From: Laburnicola sp. R22_1
Taxonomy: Eukaryota; Ascomycota; Dothideomycetes; Pleosporales; Didymosphaeriaceae
DNA length: 64,000 bases
Direction: 5' to 3'
NCBI GenBank assembly: GCA_014281115.1
Contig: JACONQ010000012.1
Coordinates: forward strand, 2,232,001-2,296,000
Shown here one piece after another: positions 22,935-34,354 of the stretch. The position numbers and the translations under genes are program-made. The notes beneath the pieces are model-generated. The model saw only the letters and a program-made list of their open reading frames with translations, did not search any database and was not told where the DNA came from. Positions within the stretch are counted from its first letter, which is position 1. Each line of letters opens with the position of its first letter.

Positions 22935-25900
22935 ATGCCCAGTGGTGTACATAACCACCATGGCGCCTTTGCGACGCAGCGAGCGCGCAACAGAGAGCCC
23001 CAGCCGATGCCGATTCAAGTCCCCGAGCCTGGCTCTGCGAAGCGCGATCTCACGTCGTGGTGGAAGACGTTCAGCAAGCGCAGCGTCAAGAAGGAAGAAG
23101 AAAAAGGTACGACATTCTCGTGCGCACGTTGGTGGCCCCCAATGTACGGGTACCGGCGTGTGCAAGCCCGGCAGCATCTCCGCAGGCTGCCCTCACGGTG
23201 CCTGCGACTTCCACCCCGCCGCTGCCGTCTTTCCCTGTAGTTGCTGACAACCGTCGTTACATGCAGAGCCTGAGCCCCGCGGCATCTTCGGCGTCCCTCT
23301 CATTACTAGCATTCCCTACGCTAATGTTGCAATCTCGCTCTTCAACGAAAGCGGCGAAAGCTACATCTATGGCTACGTGCCTATTGTTGTCGCCAAATGC
23401 GGTGTATTCTTGAAGGAAAAAGGTGCGTAGCCGCGGTACTACTCTTAGGACGATGATGCTGATTTTATCTGCAGCTACCGAGGTGGAGGGCATCTTTCGC
23501 TTGGCCGGCTCTGAGAAAAGAATCAAGGAGCTCAAGGCCCAGTTCGACGCTCCACCACGGTGGGGTAAAGGTCTTGACTGGTCAGGGTACACTGTGCATG
23601 ATGCCGCCAACATTCTTCGACGATACTTTAACCAACTTCCTGAGCCCATCATCCCTCTACAGTACTATGACTCATTTCGACAGCCTCTACGCGGGCATCA
23701 GGCTGAAGCTGTCGGTCAGATCGAAGGCCAGGCTCCATCTTCCGGAGACTTCGACCCGGACGCGGCTGTGCATATTTATCAGCAGCTGATCAAGGAATTG
23801 CCATCATTGAACCGCCAGCTACTCCTTTACATTCTCGATCTACTGGCCGTCTTCGCTGCAAAGTCAGATGTCAACAAGATGACCACGTCGAATCTCGCTG
23901 CCATCTTCCAACCAGGAATTCTCTCGCACCCTCAACATGACATGTCCCCGCAAGATTATCGGCTAAGCCAGGATGTCCTGATATTCCTCATCGACAACCA
24001 GGATCACTTCTTAATAGGAATGGAGGGCACCGCTGTCGATGAGGGTACTGTCAAGCATGTCCAAAGTGGGCCCTCAACTCCCCAAGCTAGGACGCCGACT
24101 ACGCCCGGTCGAAACAAGTCCGGTCTCGGTCGGTCTGCCTCAGCCGCATCAAGTGCTGGTGCGGAGAGTTTACGCAAATTTGGAGGCGTACGGAGAAATG
24201 TATCAACATCTTCAAGACAATCACGAAATTCACCAGCAGTGCCTAGTCCCACAACTCCAGCATTTGCTTCAAGCTCGGGAGTTCATCGAAGCAATACTCT
24301 CCCGTCGAAGCGATCGCCAGCTCTGAATGCATCCCGTTTTCCAAAAGAAAGGGGATCCGATCCTTCTACGCCTGCAGCCGAAGAAATCAAGACCGAGTCG
24401 CTGGCAGTCACCCCTGAAGTTCCGACACCAAGCTCAACCGTGCTAGAAAGGCCACCCACACACATCGATTTGCCACCACAGAAGTTCGTCCTACCTGTAC
24501 AAGAGCCTGTCCCATCAGTTCCTCACGCGCAGACGCACCCTACCGGAGAATCCAATGCCCTTAAGCCACAATCGCCACCACAAACCGAGCTCACGAAGCT
24601 AGCTGTTCTCACACCAACAATTGATAAGATACCCGGTGCCTTCCCACTACCGTCTCCATCTCTCATTCCACCCACTCCTGACGCTGTCACTCCTTCCTCT
24701 CTGACCGAAGCAGCCCATGTACTACGCTCACCGGCCCAGCCTCAACCACAAGGCAGTCCGCTCACTGCGCCCACGCATGAGAAGTCAGAGGCTATGCAGG
24801 GCCCTCATGAAGCTGGCCCTAATGCGGAGCCAACTTCAGTAGTTCGGACTTTTACTCAGATTCTCGCTGGGAACAGAGCCTCTCCCATCGGTGAAGAAAA
24901 GCAATTGGGGCGCCGGCCGAACAAGCTACAGAAGAAACGCATAACCAGCACAAATGCTAGCGCACATAGTTCTACGCATTCGCTGAACGGCTCTCAACCT
25001 GGCTTCGATGGCCCACCCTCGCCCCTGCCACAACCTTCATTTCCCTCCGCTCAACCGGGTAGCTCAAAAGAAGCCTTACATTCATTCAACTTCGATACGA
25101 TGTCTTCACGGCATTCTGGTGCGACCTTGAAGCCGACCATGTCACCTTCGGCCTCTTTTAGGTCACACTCCACTGCCACGGAGTATTCTGAGGCGGAAGC
25201 GAACGAAGAGCCACCGAAGGAGGAGAAGCGCTCGTTTTGGAAGAGTGATAGGCGCGGCGAAAGCAAGGCAACTCCAACAGCAAGCCAAACAGATCTACAT
25301 GGGTCAGTGCCCGGAGGCGATAAGAGCATGAGCTCTTTTGGGAGCAGCTCCGGTTGGGGTGGAGGACGAAGGAGTCTCCAATCTGATTCGCATCAAAGCT
25401 CGGACCTCTCTGTACCGTATGGTGAGAATAAGGAGTCCGGGGAGAAGAAGAGCCCCTTCGACTGGTTCTCGAAGAAACGATTAGAGCACAAAGATCGTGC
25501 GGACAAGAAGAGCCGTGCTAAGAGCCCCTCAGGGAGCACCTCCGAATTAGCTTCGCCATATGGCGTTTTGAAAGCGAAGGAGCTTGCCGTAAGAGGTCGG
25601 TCGGTGGACATTGCGAGGGATACAGGAGCTCAGGACTCAAAGATGGAGATTCCTAGCAATAATACAAGCCAGGACTCGAGCGATGTGACGCCCACGGGTA
25701 CGAGTCCTGATCCTTTAGGGGTAGCTTCGCCGGCCCGGCCAAAAGGTTCGCAAGAAGCTCTGCAACCAGCTTTGCAACATGTTTCCCAACAATCATCGCA
25801 GCCAGCTCTACAACAGCCTCCGCAGCCTCAGTCACGGCCTTCACAAGAAGCTTCGCCATCAACTCTGCAACAGCCTTTACCGCTTCAGTCTGAGACGCAA

Positions 25901-26047
25901 ACCCCACAACAGGAGGAACAACTGAAAGAACCAGAGCAGCAACAATCACTGCAGCAGCAGACTGGCCCTGAACCCGTTGCTGCTCAAGCGAACCCTATCG
26001 GGGACGTGCCTTCTGGTTCTCCTGCGTCTGCTAATCCATCAACATAG
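22935..26047 (+). CDS. Rho GTPase-activating protein, Sac7-type
   Basis: Three exons (22935-23106, 23267-23422, 23475-26047) with introns of 160 and 52 bp give 966 aa. The joins rebuild KEEEKEPEPRGIFGVPL and FLKEKATEVEGIFRLAGS. The RhoGAP domain spans roughly residues 68-280, with the arginine finger at Arg118 (GIFRLAGS) and the conserved NLAAIFQPGIL helix. Yeast Sac7 and Bag7 switch off Rho1, linking to cell-wall integrity and actin; the same role is inferred here. The C-terminal 650 residues are low-complexity: Ser/Pro-rich, then a Gln/Pro/Ser-rich end, probably phosphorylated and disordered. Confidence 0.93.
25755..25960 (+). repeat. Gln/Pro codon-rich low-complexity tail of RhoGAP
   Basis: Imperfect repeats of CAG/CAA/CCT/TCA units encode a Gln-Pro-Ser-rich end. 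It is a likely site of length variation. Confidence 0.55.
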
Positions 26048-26721
26048 TGGTTTAGCGTCTGGCTGTCTTGACTTTTCTGCTGTATTTCTTCGAAAGGATG
26101 GCGTGGGTTAGGATGAGTTGTTACGGTGTTGATGACTCGACCCAACAGCGAGAGGCTTCCTTACTAGTTGGTTATATTGCCGTGGAATTGGGACGATATT
26201 TTGGATTTCTTGACTATGTATGTTGCGCCAAGGGATGGGACGGATGACAGTTTCTTCTTGATCCGCCGGCTAGTCAGTGGCATGGGGTGTGGGTGTCCTT
26301 TCTTTTGCATATAGCGAGCGGAATGAGTCGCGCGACGAATGTGGGAGGAAAACTACGAGTCGGAAGCAGTGCGAGCCATAATATTATTTCTTTCATTCTC
26401 TGGATGTTTTATCTGGCATGAATGAGAAGAGGGGGATTACTGAATGGCTTAGGTCTCGTGAGGTCTTATTAGGCTACATGTAGGGAGGGCGGGATCAATT
26501 GTAGTACATGGGTGCTGTTTGGGTTGCACTGACGGGCTTATCGCGTCTGCTGTGTTGTGTCAGGTGTTGGATAGGGTGACGAATCGATAATTCTGGAGGC
26601 GCTCAGGCGGATGATGCTCTGCACGGAGTACACGACCCGGCGTGACTCTCGACACGGACTCTTTGACTCAGACTCTTCGACACAGCCCTTTACAAAGGTG
26701 TAAAACAGGAGAATATTGGAT
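26048..26721. other. intergenic, RhoGAP 3' side
   Basis: Nothing coding is supported. The transposon begins right after this stretch. Confidence 0.5.
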
Positions 26722-26876
26722 TACAGTCAACTCTCGTTATAACGATGTCCGTTTTAGCGATATCCTCGATATAGCGATATTTTTCGCTTGCACGGATTCA
26801 ACTCCACACAATCTACCCCTGTATCCGATATTCAATATCTAATACCACTTCAGCGCCAAGTATCGTTATAGAAGCT

Positions 26877-28490
26877 ATGGGCCGCAAGGGGATATCCAAT
26901 CATGAGAGGAAGGCTCTCCGCGCCTAGGCCTTCTCTCAGCAACCACAGCCACAACAGAAAGCTATCATCGCATGGTTTGAAGCTGAATTTGGCAGAAAGC
27001 TCTCCTAATCAACTGTATTTGAGTCTCTCGACGATCGCTTTCGACACCTTGACGCCCTACCTGCCTCCGCCTCCGCCTCCGCCTCCGCCTCCGGTACATC
27101 TATATCCGATACAGCCTACCGCTCACGAGCGGCTGCCTGGCCTCTGCTTGAGTCTATCCTGTATGAGTGGCAGCAGGGAATATAAGTGCGAGGGGGACTA
27201 GTATCAGGCGATATACTTGCTGAGAAAGCTCGAGAGATCTAGCGTCAGATTCCAGCCTACTAGGGCCAGGCTATTTCTGAGTTCTCGTCTGGCTGGGTAT
27301 TAAAATTCAAGCAGCGATATAGGATAGCAGAGGTTATATAGCACGGCGAGCAGAGCTCTGTACTAACGCAAATAGCAGCCGAGATGGTAGATGTACAGAA
27401 CATCTGCATCCGATACCTAGACAGCGATATATTCAACATGGACGAGACTGGGCTATACTAGAGGTGGGCAATATTAAGAGGGCTAGCTACTGCCTCAATG
27501 CCTGGTGTTAAGAAAGATAAAGCTAGGGTATCTATCATGCTCTGCTGCAACGCTACTGGTACTAAGCGCGTAGCACCATGGGTGATAGGAAAGTCAAAAC
27601 AGCCTCGAGCTTTGCGAGGAGTTAATATATTAGCTATTGGCTGTGTCTGGGGGGCCTCTAAGAAGGGCTAGGTAAACACATCTATTATAGCTAAGTAGCT
27701 TGCTGCATTCTATAGCTATATTGGCTCAAGGAAGGTTGTTCTTCTTATAGACAACTACTCGGCCTATCTTTCTAGCCTTTAACAATCGCCGCCTCCGTCC
27801 AATATCGCGATCTAGCTCTTACTAAAGAACTTAACAAGCATGTATCAGCCTCTTGATCAGGGTATTATCCAGAACTTCAAGACCTACTACTGGAGGCAGT
27901 GGCTAGCGTTCACGGTTAAACACTACAACCTTGGCCTTAATCCATTCAAATTCATGACGATTCTCTATACGCTCCACTAGATAGCTGAATCATGGCTGCT
28001 TGATATTAAGGATACTACTATCCTACACTGCTACATCAAGAGCACGTGCATTCTGAAGAGGTGGCTAGATCCTAGTTCTGGACTTGATAGAGAGGAGCTA
28101 ATAGAGAGTCTATATCAGGCTGCTGCCCAGGCTGGCCAGATCCAGGATCCTATGGCTATAGAGAACTTTCTTAATCCAGTAGATGAGGATTTAGAGGAGG
28201 AAGAGGAGGATACATCCCTATAGGATATTGTAGTTGCTCAGCTAGGGCTTGTTCAAGGATTAGAGGAAGAGGAGGAGGTGCTACCTCCTCCTGCTCTAAG
28301 TGTTGCAGAGGCTCTTTAGGCTGTACAGGTTCTACTCTGCTATTAGGAGTATTAGGAGACTGCAAAGTATGAGGATATATCCTATATGAAGCGGCTAGAG
28401 AGGTCGTTGAAAGCTCAGTCAATCAGAAGTATGAGGCAGTTAACAATTTCGGAGTGGCTGCAAGTCTGCCAAGACTAGCTTAATAATCAT
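26877..28490 (+). pseudogene. degenerate pogo-type transposase
   Basis: From the ATG at 26877 the frame reads a CENP-B-type helix-turn-helix (QQKAIIAWFEAEFGRKLS). The DDE domain follows with MDETGLY (first Asp), VVLLIDNYSAY (second Asp), YQPLDQGIIQNF (third Asp) and an acidic C-terminus. At least eight in-frame TAG codons interrupt it; several stand where family members have Trp or Gln, as in LY*RWA. TGG-to-TAG and CAG-to-TAG are the changes expected from RIP acting on CpA. No functional product can be made. Confidence 0.85.
27065..27095 (+). repeat. (CCTCCG)n hexanucleotide microsatellite
   Basis: About five tandem CCTCCG units inside the transposase relic, a likely post-insertion expansion. 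Confidence 0.8.
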
Positions 28491-28565
28491 CGATTAAACG
28501 ATATTTCGATATAACGATAGAATTTGCTGTGCACGGATTAATCGTTATAACGAGAGTTGACTGTA

Positions 28566-29629
28566 TTCCTACACGGGGTAGTGTTCAGTGACGATCTGTG
28601 GGACTGGAGCATTCACGCAGGGCCTAACGTGCGATTGGTTCCATGTGGGCCCTACTACTGACTCTGGTCCACGGGTAGGTTGGAGTAGCGTGTGGCGATC
28701 AGCGTGGTCTGACCGTGTTGTCTAAAAATATCAACGCTGGTTTGAAGATTGCCAGCGAATTGAGATGTGAATTGGGAAGGGCTAGAACAAAGGCGATAGC
28801 GAATGAGGGGAGGTGGGGAGGCGGGCTGACGGGAGGGGAAGGATTGCGTGGGTCTTTGGCCTTGGCTTTGGAATCGTGTGGGAAAATGGTTTTGGAAGCA
28901 TCAACCACCTCCTGATGATTCATGAAGCTGTTGAGAAACGGCGCCTATAGTTATGCGACGGTGCAAAACAATGGATCGATAGACGGTGGGCGGTGCCGAG
29001 CAGGCTACATGACGCGAGCCAAGGGCGGCTCGCTTCCCTCAAAGTTAAATTGTTGTTGATGGCCTCACGGACCAGCTGGTGGTTGGAAGAGAGCTCCGCT
29101 GCCTGGGAATCACGCTGGGATGGATGCGGGAGGATCGAGCGGAGAGGCGCTAGCCGCATTGGACCGCCTTATGGTGCCGTCAAGCCCGTTTTCCTTGCCA
29201 CTACGGCTCGAGCATCACATCTTTTATCAACAGTTTCTCTTGCGTGCCGTGTTCCTCGTTGCGTGCTTGCACATTCACTGCATCTTATCCTGTCATTTTG
29301 CCTGATCAGTTGTCAACAGAGCCATTTGGGAAGGGGATACAAACGGTTACACAGCACTACTGGGCCTGGACTCTTGCGTAAGCCGCACCGCCCTCCAGCT
29401 CTCCGGCACCTGCACCAGACAGCTGGTCTCCGCCTGCGCCAGCCCAGCTGAAAGATCCAAAACTTCGGCCGCCGTCGTCTCTCGATTCGGGCCTTGATTT
29501 CACACTGTGATGCCTTGCTAACAGAGCGCCCAGTGTCTTGCGCTCGCGCCTCTCTCCCACCTACGAAGCAATTCGCACACCCACACTCGCTCGACCCGCG
29601 ACATCCCCACCGACGCCAACCTCGCAGCA
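28566..29629. other. intergenic, upstream of the GPI protein
   Basis: 1.06 kb with no supported gene. The part after 29290 is C-rich and looks like the promoter and leader of the GPI-anchored protein gene. Confidence 0.5.
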
Positions 29630-30679
29630 ATGCGCTCCTTCTGCCAGCTCGCCTTGTTAGCCCTGCCGTTGCTCGGCAGCGTCGTCGCCAAAGAGCCCGC
29701 CTCGCCTTCGCCCACCAAGCCAACCGACAATGTCGTTCAAGCCATCTACGCCAACGCGAACGAAGCTTTCCAGGACCTGCTCAATGCATTGCCCGAGGAG
29801 TCGCTCCATGCAGCCTTGAACAGCCTGTCGCATTTCCGCGACGGCATCTTCGAGTCGTCGAAGCGTGGCGTTGAACACATCCATCAGGGTGACCCGCCAC
29901 TCGCTACAAAGCTCATTGTAGCCGCAGTGCAGGATCTGAAGAAGCGGCAACAGGCTGCGCCCTCGAATGGGACAACGCCGAGCACGCCGGCCCCAGAGAG
30001 CAGCAGTTTGCCAGAGAGCACTCCAGTACCAGAGAATAGTCCGGCTCCCGAAACTAGTCAAGACGCGCCTCAAAGCACTCAAGGCGCCCCTGAAAGCACT
30101 CCAGACGCCCCCCGAAGCACCCAAGCCCCTGCACCAGAGAGCAGCGCCGTTCTTGTGCCCGTCTCCGTCCCAACCACCGACGCCCAAGGCCGCTCAACTG
30201 TAGTGTCCAGTGCGATCCTCAGTCGTCCTACTGCTTCCGTCGCCGTTCCCGTAACACGTACCAATGCACAGGGCCAGACCGAAGTCGCGACCGAAACCAA
30301 ACCCGCCGTCATTGTTTCTACGACCGATGCCGCTGGCTCCGCCATTGTGACTACCTCTGCTGTCAACTTTGCACCTACAAAGGGCCAGGTGCTCACGAGC
30401 ACCGATGAGGGGGGCTCCACGTTCTTGACGACGTATACGCCGGGAAGTGGGCGGATAAGCAGTGTCCTACTTATCACGACGACGGACGCGGACGGACAGC
30501 AGGCGGTTGTGACGAGCTTCACCTATGTGGATCCGGCGGCGGCGACGGCGACGGATGAGGAGGAACCTGGCAGCACGGGGAAGCCAAGTCTGCAGGGTCG
30601 AGCGGCTGTCCAGTATGGCGCTGTTGATGCTGTCCTGTTAGGTGGTGCATTTGCTGGTGCTCTCGCCATTCTCGTATGA
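29630..30679 (+). CDS. GPI-anchored cell-wall/surface protein with repeats
   Basis: Single exon, 349 aa. It has a signal peptide (MRSFCQLALLALPLLGSVVA, cut near residue 20), a helical domain up to about residue 110 ending in a KKR site, and a Pro/Glu/Ser/Thr stretch (110-170) suited to O-glycosylation. About four imperfect copies of a TTDAxGxxxVVTS-type unit follow (175-310). The C-terminal hydrophobic tail (GAVDAVLLGGAFAGALAILV) is preceded by small residues, as expected for a GPI signal. Likely covalently held in the wall or at the plasma membrane. No enzyme motif is visible. I do not recognise a named family. Confidence 0.82.
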   Translation: MRSFCQLALLALPLLGSVVAKEPASPSPTKPTDNVVQAIYANANEAFQDLLNALPEESLHAALNSLSHFRDGIFESSKRGVEHIHQGDPPLATKLIVAAVQDLKKRQQAAPSNGTTPSTPAPESSSLPESTPVPENSPAPETSQDAPQSTQGAPESTPDAPRSTQAPAPESSAVLVPVSVPTTDAQGRSTVVSSAILSRPTASVAVPVTRTNAQGQTEVATETKPAVIVSTTDAAGSAIVTTSAVNFAPTKGQVLTSTDEGGSTFLTTYTPGSGRISSVLLITTTDADGQQAVVTSFTYVDPAAATATDEEEPGSTGKPSLQGRAAVQYGAVDAVLLGGAFAGALAILV

Positions 30680-31387
30680 GCGAGTCACCCCTGCACACAT
30701 GGGAAGAGAACCAAGGCGAACCCTTTAACGACCTTAACGATTTTCCTTCCATGTATCACGCCTTTCACTCCTTGCCCGCGTCTTCCCTTCATCGGCGGAT
30801 CATTGTACACATATTTTGGGGTGACTTATAGACCTGTCCTTACCTAGTTTAGCGATGCATTGGGCGGCACATTTGGCGGCACATTTGGCGTCTCAATGTA
30901 TGTACATGGAATCTCTGGTTCATCTCTCTCCTTAGGAATATACCCCCGCATGGCATGGACGGTCCCTACGGATATATAGCGGGACACATAATATGGCATC
31001 TGTGGGTGGGATAGGTTGGGAAGGCAAAAGCATTATAGTATTTTGGTTAGGATGGAGAACAATTGAGCACTATTGTATAAAAACATTTATTTATGCGGTG
31101 ATGAATGGATCCATATTGGTTTCTAGAATGTGTTCTTCCGACCATTGCACATGTAATCCAGCACAAGTGGGTGCCGACCTCGGGAGCGTCGTCATCCCGA
31201 GCGCTATCCCGACGCAACCTCGCACGTTCCTCTCGCACAGCTTTTGCAACTCCCGCATCCTCTTTCGATTTTCTCCCTATCTATACTTATTGAACTCTCT
31301 TGAGTCGCGTTTTACTGCGGTCCTGCCCTTAGACCCGCACCTCGACTTCACGCGCAGTACACAACCACCCACACACCACCCACCTCC
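30680..31387. other. intergenic
   Basis: No gene supported. A short direct repeat of about 14 bp (GGCGGCACATTTGGC type) lies at 30864-30892. Confidence 0.5.
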
Positions 31388-32800
31388 ATGACCATGGACA
31401 ATCTGCCCAACGAACTGTTGATATCAATTGCCTCCCACCTAGAGGTGCAAGCTCCTTCTGTCATCAAGTTCGCGCATGAACCTACCGCAGACTTGACGTT
31501 TTCGGACCGCGCACCACTCAAAAGCCTTTCTCGGGTCTCATGGCGTTGGAGGAAGATCGTACTGCCTCTCCTATTCTGCTACTCCAGGATTTCTCTAGAC
31601 AAAAGTCCCCAGTGGGTACCTATCGATGCCAGAACACTCGATAACATGCAAGGCCAGCTGACCAAGTTGAGCGACCACGAGTTCCAGGTCTACCAACGGA
31701 TGAGGAGCAAGTTTAAAAGCACCGGTTCGAATATCGCCTTTGATGAAGCATTCGATGATGTTCTCATCAATCTTTGTCCCATCGAAGACACAGATAATTT
31801 CCTCAAAGAGGTGCCTCACGTTCTTTGGTTTCCGCACCTTCCTAAGAGTTTCGCGAACTTCGCACAATTTGTGCAACAGTATGAGTTGAAGAAACACATC
31901 AAGAGCATTGTGGTGTACACGGACAAAGAATATGAACTTCGACATGTTTCCGCGGTGGATGAGTATTTGTCCCGAGCCGTCTATGAGATCTGGTCGCTGA
32001 TATTTTCCCGCTTGGATCCAACCCGTGTCGTAGTGGCTGCACCGCCGACTACAATCGCAGGACTGCTAGATGTGCAGATGCTGAGTTCCGACACATGGGC
32101 CTTCGATATGAAGATGCACTATATTGAGCTTTTGCAATCAGAAACACAGCGTCTCGAGCACAGGAATACAGGCTGTCGACCGTGGGACAATGCGCTGGTA
32201 CATCGCAAACCCTGGACACATTTGGGCTATAACGAGGGCTCCTCGATCACCGCCTACAGTACTTACGAGTATCATCTCAAACAGGCGCCTAAAATGGCTT
32301 ATCTTACACTTCTTCGCCTCGGAAAAGAAGTGAGAGCTTGTTGCAACATCCAATCGTTCTCCTTCATTGGCGTATTCCCATTTGGCGAGAACGTCACGAC
32401 TATACCCCGTGCGTTGCAAAAGATACCTACATTACGCAATGTACAATTCCAGCTGGCACCCGGGCCCGAAAACGATTTGTTGAATACACCGAAGAAGCTG
32501 GGACGGGCACAATCGTCAGATTTATGGCTGGAATGGAATGCTTGTTATATATCTATAGCGGGGCTTTTGGGAACGTATGAGTTCAGCGACGGAGCAAGAT
32601 TCGTGAGTGGAGATTGCGGAGAGAAGAGGGTCGCCAAAGAGGTGGGAGACTATTTTGAGAGCTTGCAGAAGAAAGGAATTGGGTGGAGGGAAAATGGTCA
32701 TGGAGTCTGGGTCAGGGATTCCAGTCTGGACCGCGAAGCCGCCCTTGAAGAGCCTTCTGATGAAGACGACAATGCGCTGGAGGTGACACAGGAAGCGTAA
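31388..32800 (+). CDS. F-box domain protein
   Basis: Single exon, 470 aa. The N-terminus DNLPNELLISIASHLE followed by LKSLSRVSWRWRKIVLPLLF is an F-box (about residues 4-66), with an insert between its helices. The rest has no clear repeats and ends in an acidic tail (EEPSDEDDNALEV). F-box proteins recruit substrates to SCF ubiquitin ligases through Skp1; the substrate here is unknown. Such genes are expanded in filamentous ascomycetes. Confidence 0.8.
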   Translation: MTMDNLPNELLISIASHLEVQAPSVIKFAHEPTADLTFSDRAPLKSLSRVSWRWRKIVLPLLFCYSRISLDKSPQWVPIDARTLDNMQGQLTKLSDHEFQVYQRMRSKFKSTGSNIAFDEAFDDVLINLCPIEDTDNFLKEVPHVLWFPHLPKSFANFAQFVQQYELKKHIKSIVVYTDKEYELRHVSAVDEYLSRAVYEIWSLIFSRLDPTRVVVAAPPTTIAGLLDVQMLSSDTWAFDMKMHYIELLQSETQRLEHRNTGCRPWDNALVHRKPWTHLGYNEGSSITAYSTYEYHLKQAPKMAYLTLLRLGKEVRACCNIQSFSFIGVFPFGENVTTIPRALQKIPTLRNVQFQLAPGPENDLLNTPKKLGRAQSSDLWLEWNACYISIAGLLGTYEFSDGARFVSGDCGEKRVAKEVGDYFESLQKKGIGWRENGHGVWVRDSSLDREAALEEPSDEDDNALEVTQEA

Positions 32801-33248
32801 TTCTTTTACAGCGGAGTTCTTAGCTAGCCACCTAGCCATAAGGTATGGTATGTAGCTTCAGGCTAAAATTGCCCCACAGCTCATACTGACAATGTACAGC
32901 TAGGAGTACCGGACTCGCTTCTACACTTTGCTTGGCTCTTTAGCAACAACATGTTCCAACGAATACCAATCGCGCTCTCCTTCGAGCTCATATGCAGATC
33001 ATGTATATCATGTGGGGTACCCATTTTCCCGCCACAGAAGCATTCCTAAAGGCCCCGGTCAATTTAATTCAACCACGGCACTTCTTTACAGCAACCCCCC
33101 AAGGCTAGACATGCGTAATTGTACTGTTCAAAGTTTTGTTTATTACCTACCATCAACAGCCCTGCGTCGTCGATTTGCGCTCGCGAACTTAAACATCGAT
33201 CTTGGACGTAAACGACATTCGGGAGAAAGCATCAAGCACGCACTCACA
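32801..33248. other. intergenic
   Basis: 448 bp between two plus-strand genes. An open frame continues upstream from the next gene but without a better start. Nothing else is seen. Confidence 0.5.
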
Positions 33249-34125
33249 ATGGCCGCTACCTACCTACTCCTCGGCCTCCTCGCCCTTTACCCAAGCGCCG
33301 CCCCTATTACCACAGCAGCCTGTGATCGCACCCTCCTCGGTCAAGCCGCAGATGCCTACGTCGCCGCCCAAACGGCCGGTTCATGGACGCCATTGCAGCC
33401 CTTCCTAGCCAGCTCATGGGCTTACACTGAGAACAACAAAAATGTATCAACTACCTCCAGTGTCCTGGTCAAATCCCTGAAAATCGATCACCGCCGCACA
33501 AATTACGACCTGATGACCTGCGCAACCTACACCGAGCTCGTCGCTACAAGCGGCCCCTACGTGATCGGAACACAGATACGCCATAACGCAGAGGGAAAAG
33601 TGAATAGCGTGGACACGGTCGCGAGTACGACGGGGAGCTGGCTGTTCAACGCGACGAAGACTCTAGAATACATAAAGAGCGAGAAGTGGGACCCGCTACC
33701 TGCATCCGCGCAATCGCCCAGAGACGTCATCCAAGCAGCTGGCGATGCGTATCTCGAGATGTGGAATGATGCACACGCGCACGAGAGGGTGCCGTGGGGT
33801 ACACCTTGCGTGCGGCTCGAGGGGGGCGCGTATACGGGCACCGGGTCGGCTAATGATAGCTGTCGGCAGGGGATTCCTAGCAATCATAGTCAAGCGGGAA
33901 ATACGCATAGGCGGTATGTGATTGATACGGAAATGGGGAGTGTGAGCATCTTCAACTTGTGGCAACATATGGTCAGTATATTTACCTTTGTCCTAATGTG
34001 ACTTCAAAATCACTGACTCGTGACAGATGAACGCGGCGGACTCCCATGAGTTTCGGCTAGAAAATGGGAAACTGAGGTATGTGCATACGATGACAGAGTG
34101 CGGTGGGGAGACGTGCAAGTTGTAA
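33249..34125 (+). CDS. secreted protein, DUF8021-like
   Basis: Two exons (33249-33971 and 34027-34125) with a 55-bp GTCAGT...GACAG intron give 273 aa. A signal peptide (MAATYLLLGLLALYPSAAP) precedes CDRTLLGQAADAYVAAQTAG. Later blocks YTENNKNV, LKIDHRRTNYD, IFNLWQHM and HEFRLENGKLRYVHTMTECG match what I know of the fungal DUF8021 domain, whose fold is thought to resemble NTF2/SnoaL. Cysteines at the domain start, middle and end could form disulphides, and NxS/T sites occur. Function unknown; an extracellular role is inferred from the signal peptide. Confidence 0.8.
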
Positions 34126-34354
34126 TGCTGGCTGATGGCATGCAAAGTCAGCAAGTGAATGAATGGCAAGAGTGAATCGCACGTACAGAAATCAAGTCAA
34201 ATTCATACTGTCGCTACCATTGACCTTATCTGTGACACTGTACAGTTCACAGAGCTTATGTCACAAATTACACCAACAAGCTACTGCTACGTCTATTCCG
34301 CTGTCCAACGCGGGCTTTGCTACCCCCAGCCTTCTCGTCGTTGCCCAGTGCCCG

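Larger units (their letters stand above)
26722..28565 (+). mobile_element. pogo/Fot1-type Tc1-mariner DNA transposon, inactivated
   Basis: The element is 1840 bp (26724-28563) with perfect 23-bp terminal inverted repeats (26724-26746 and 28541-28563, starting CAGTCAACTCTCGTTATAAC). It is flanked by TA at 26722-26723 and 28564-28565, the target duplication of this superfamily. A sub-terminal GCACGGATT occurs in direct orientation near both ends. Inside, remains of a transposase are readable on the plus strand, but with many TAG stops. This is a dead copy, although its ends are intact and might still be mobilised by a transposase supplied elsewhere. Confidence 0.93.

Noticed and set aside
22030..23247. 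Several long frames on both strands over the RhoGAP leader and first exon
   Set aside because: GC-rich leader sequence keeps many frames open; none has domain content, and the spliced RhoGAP model explains the region.
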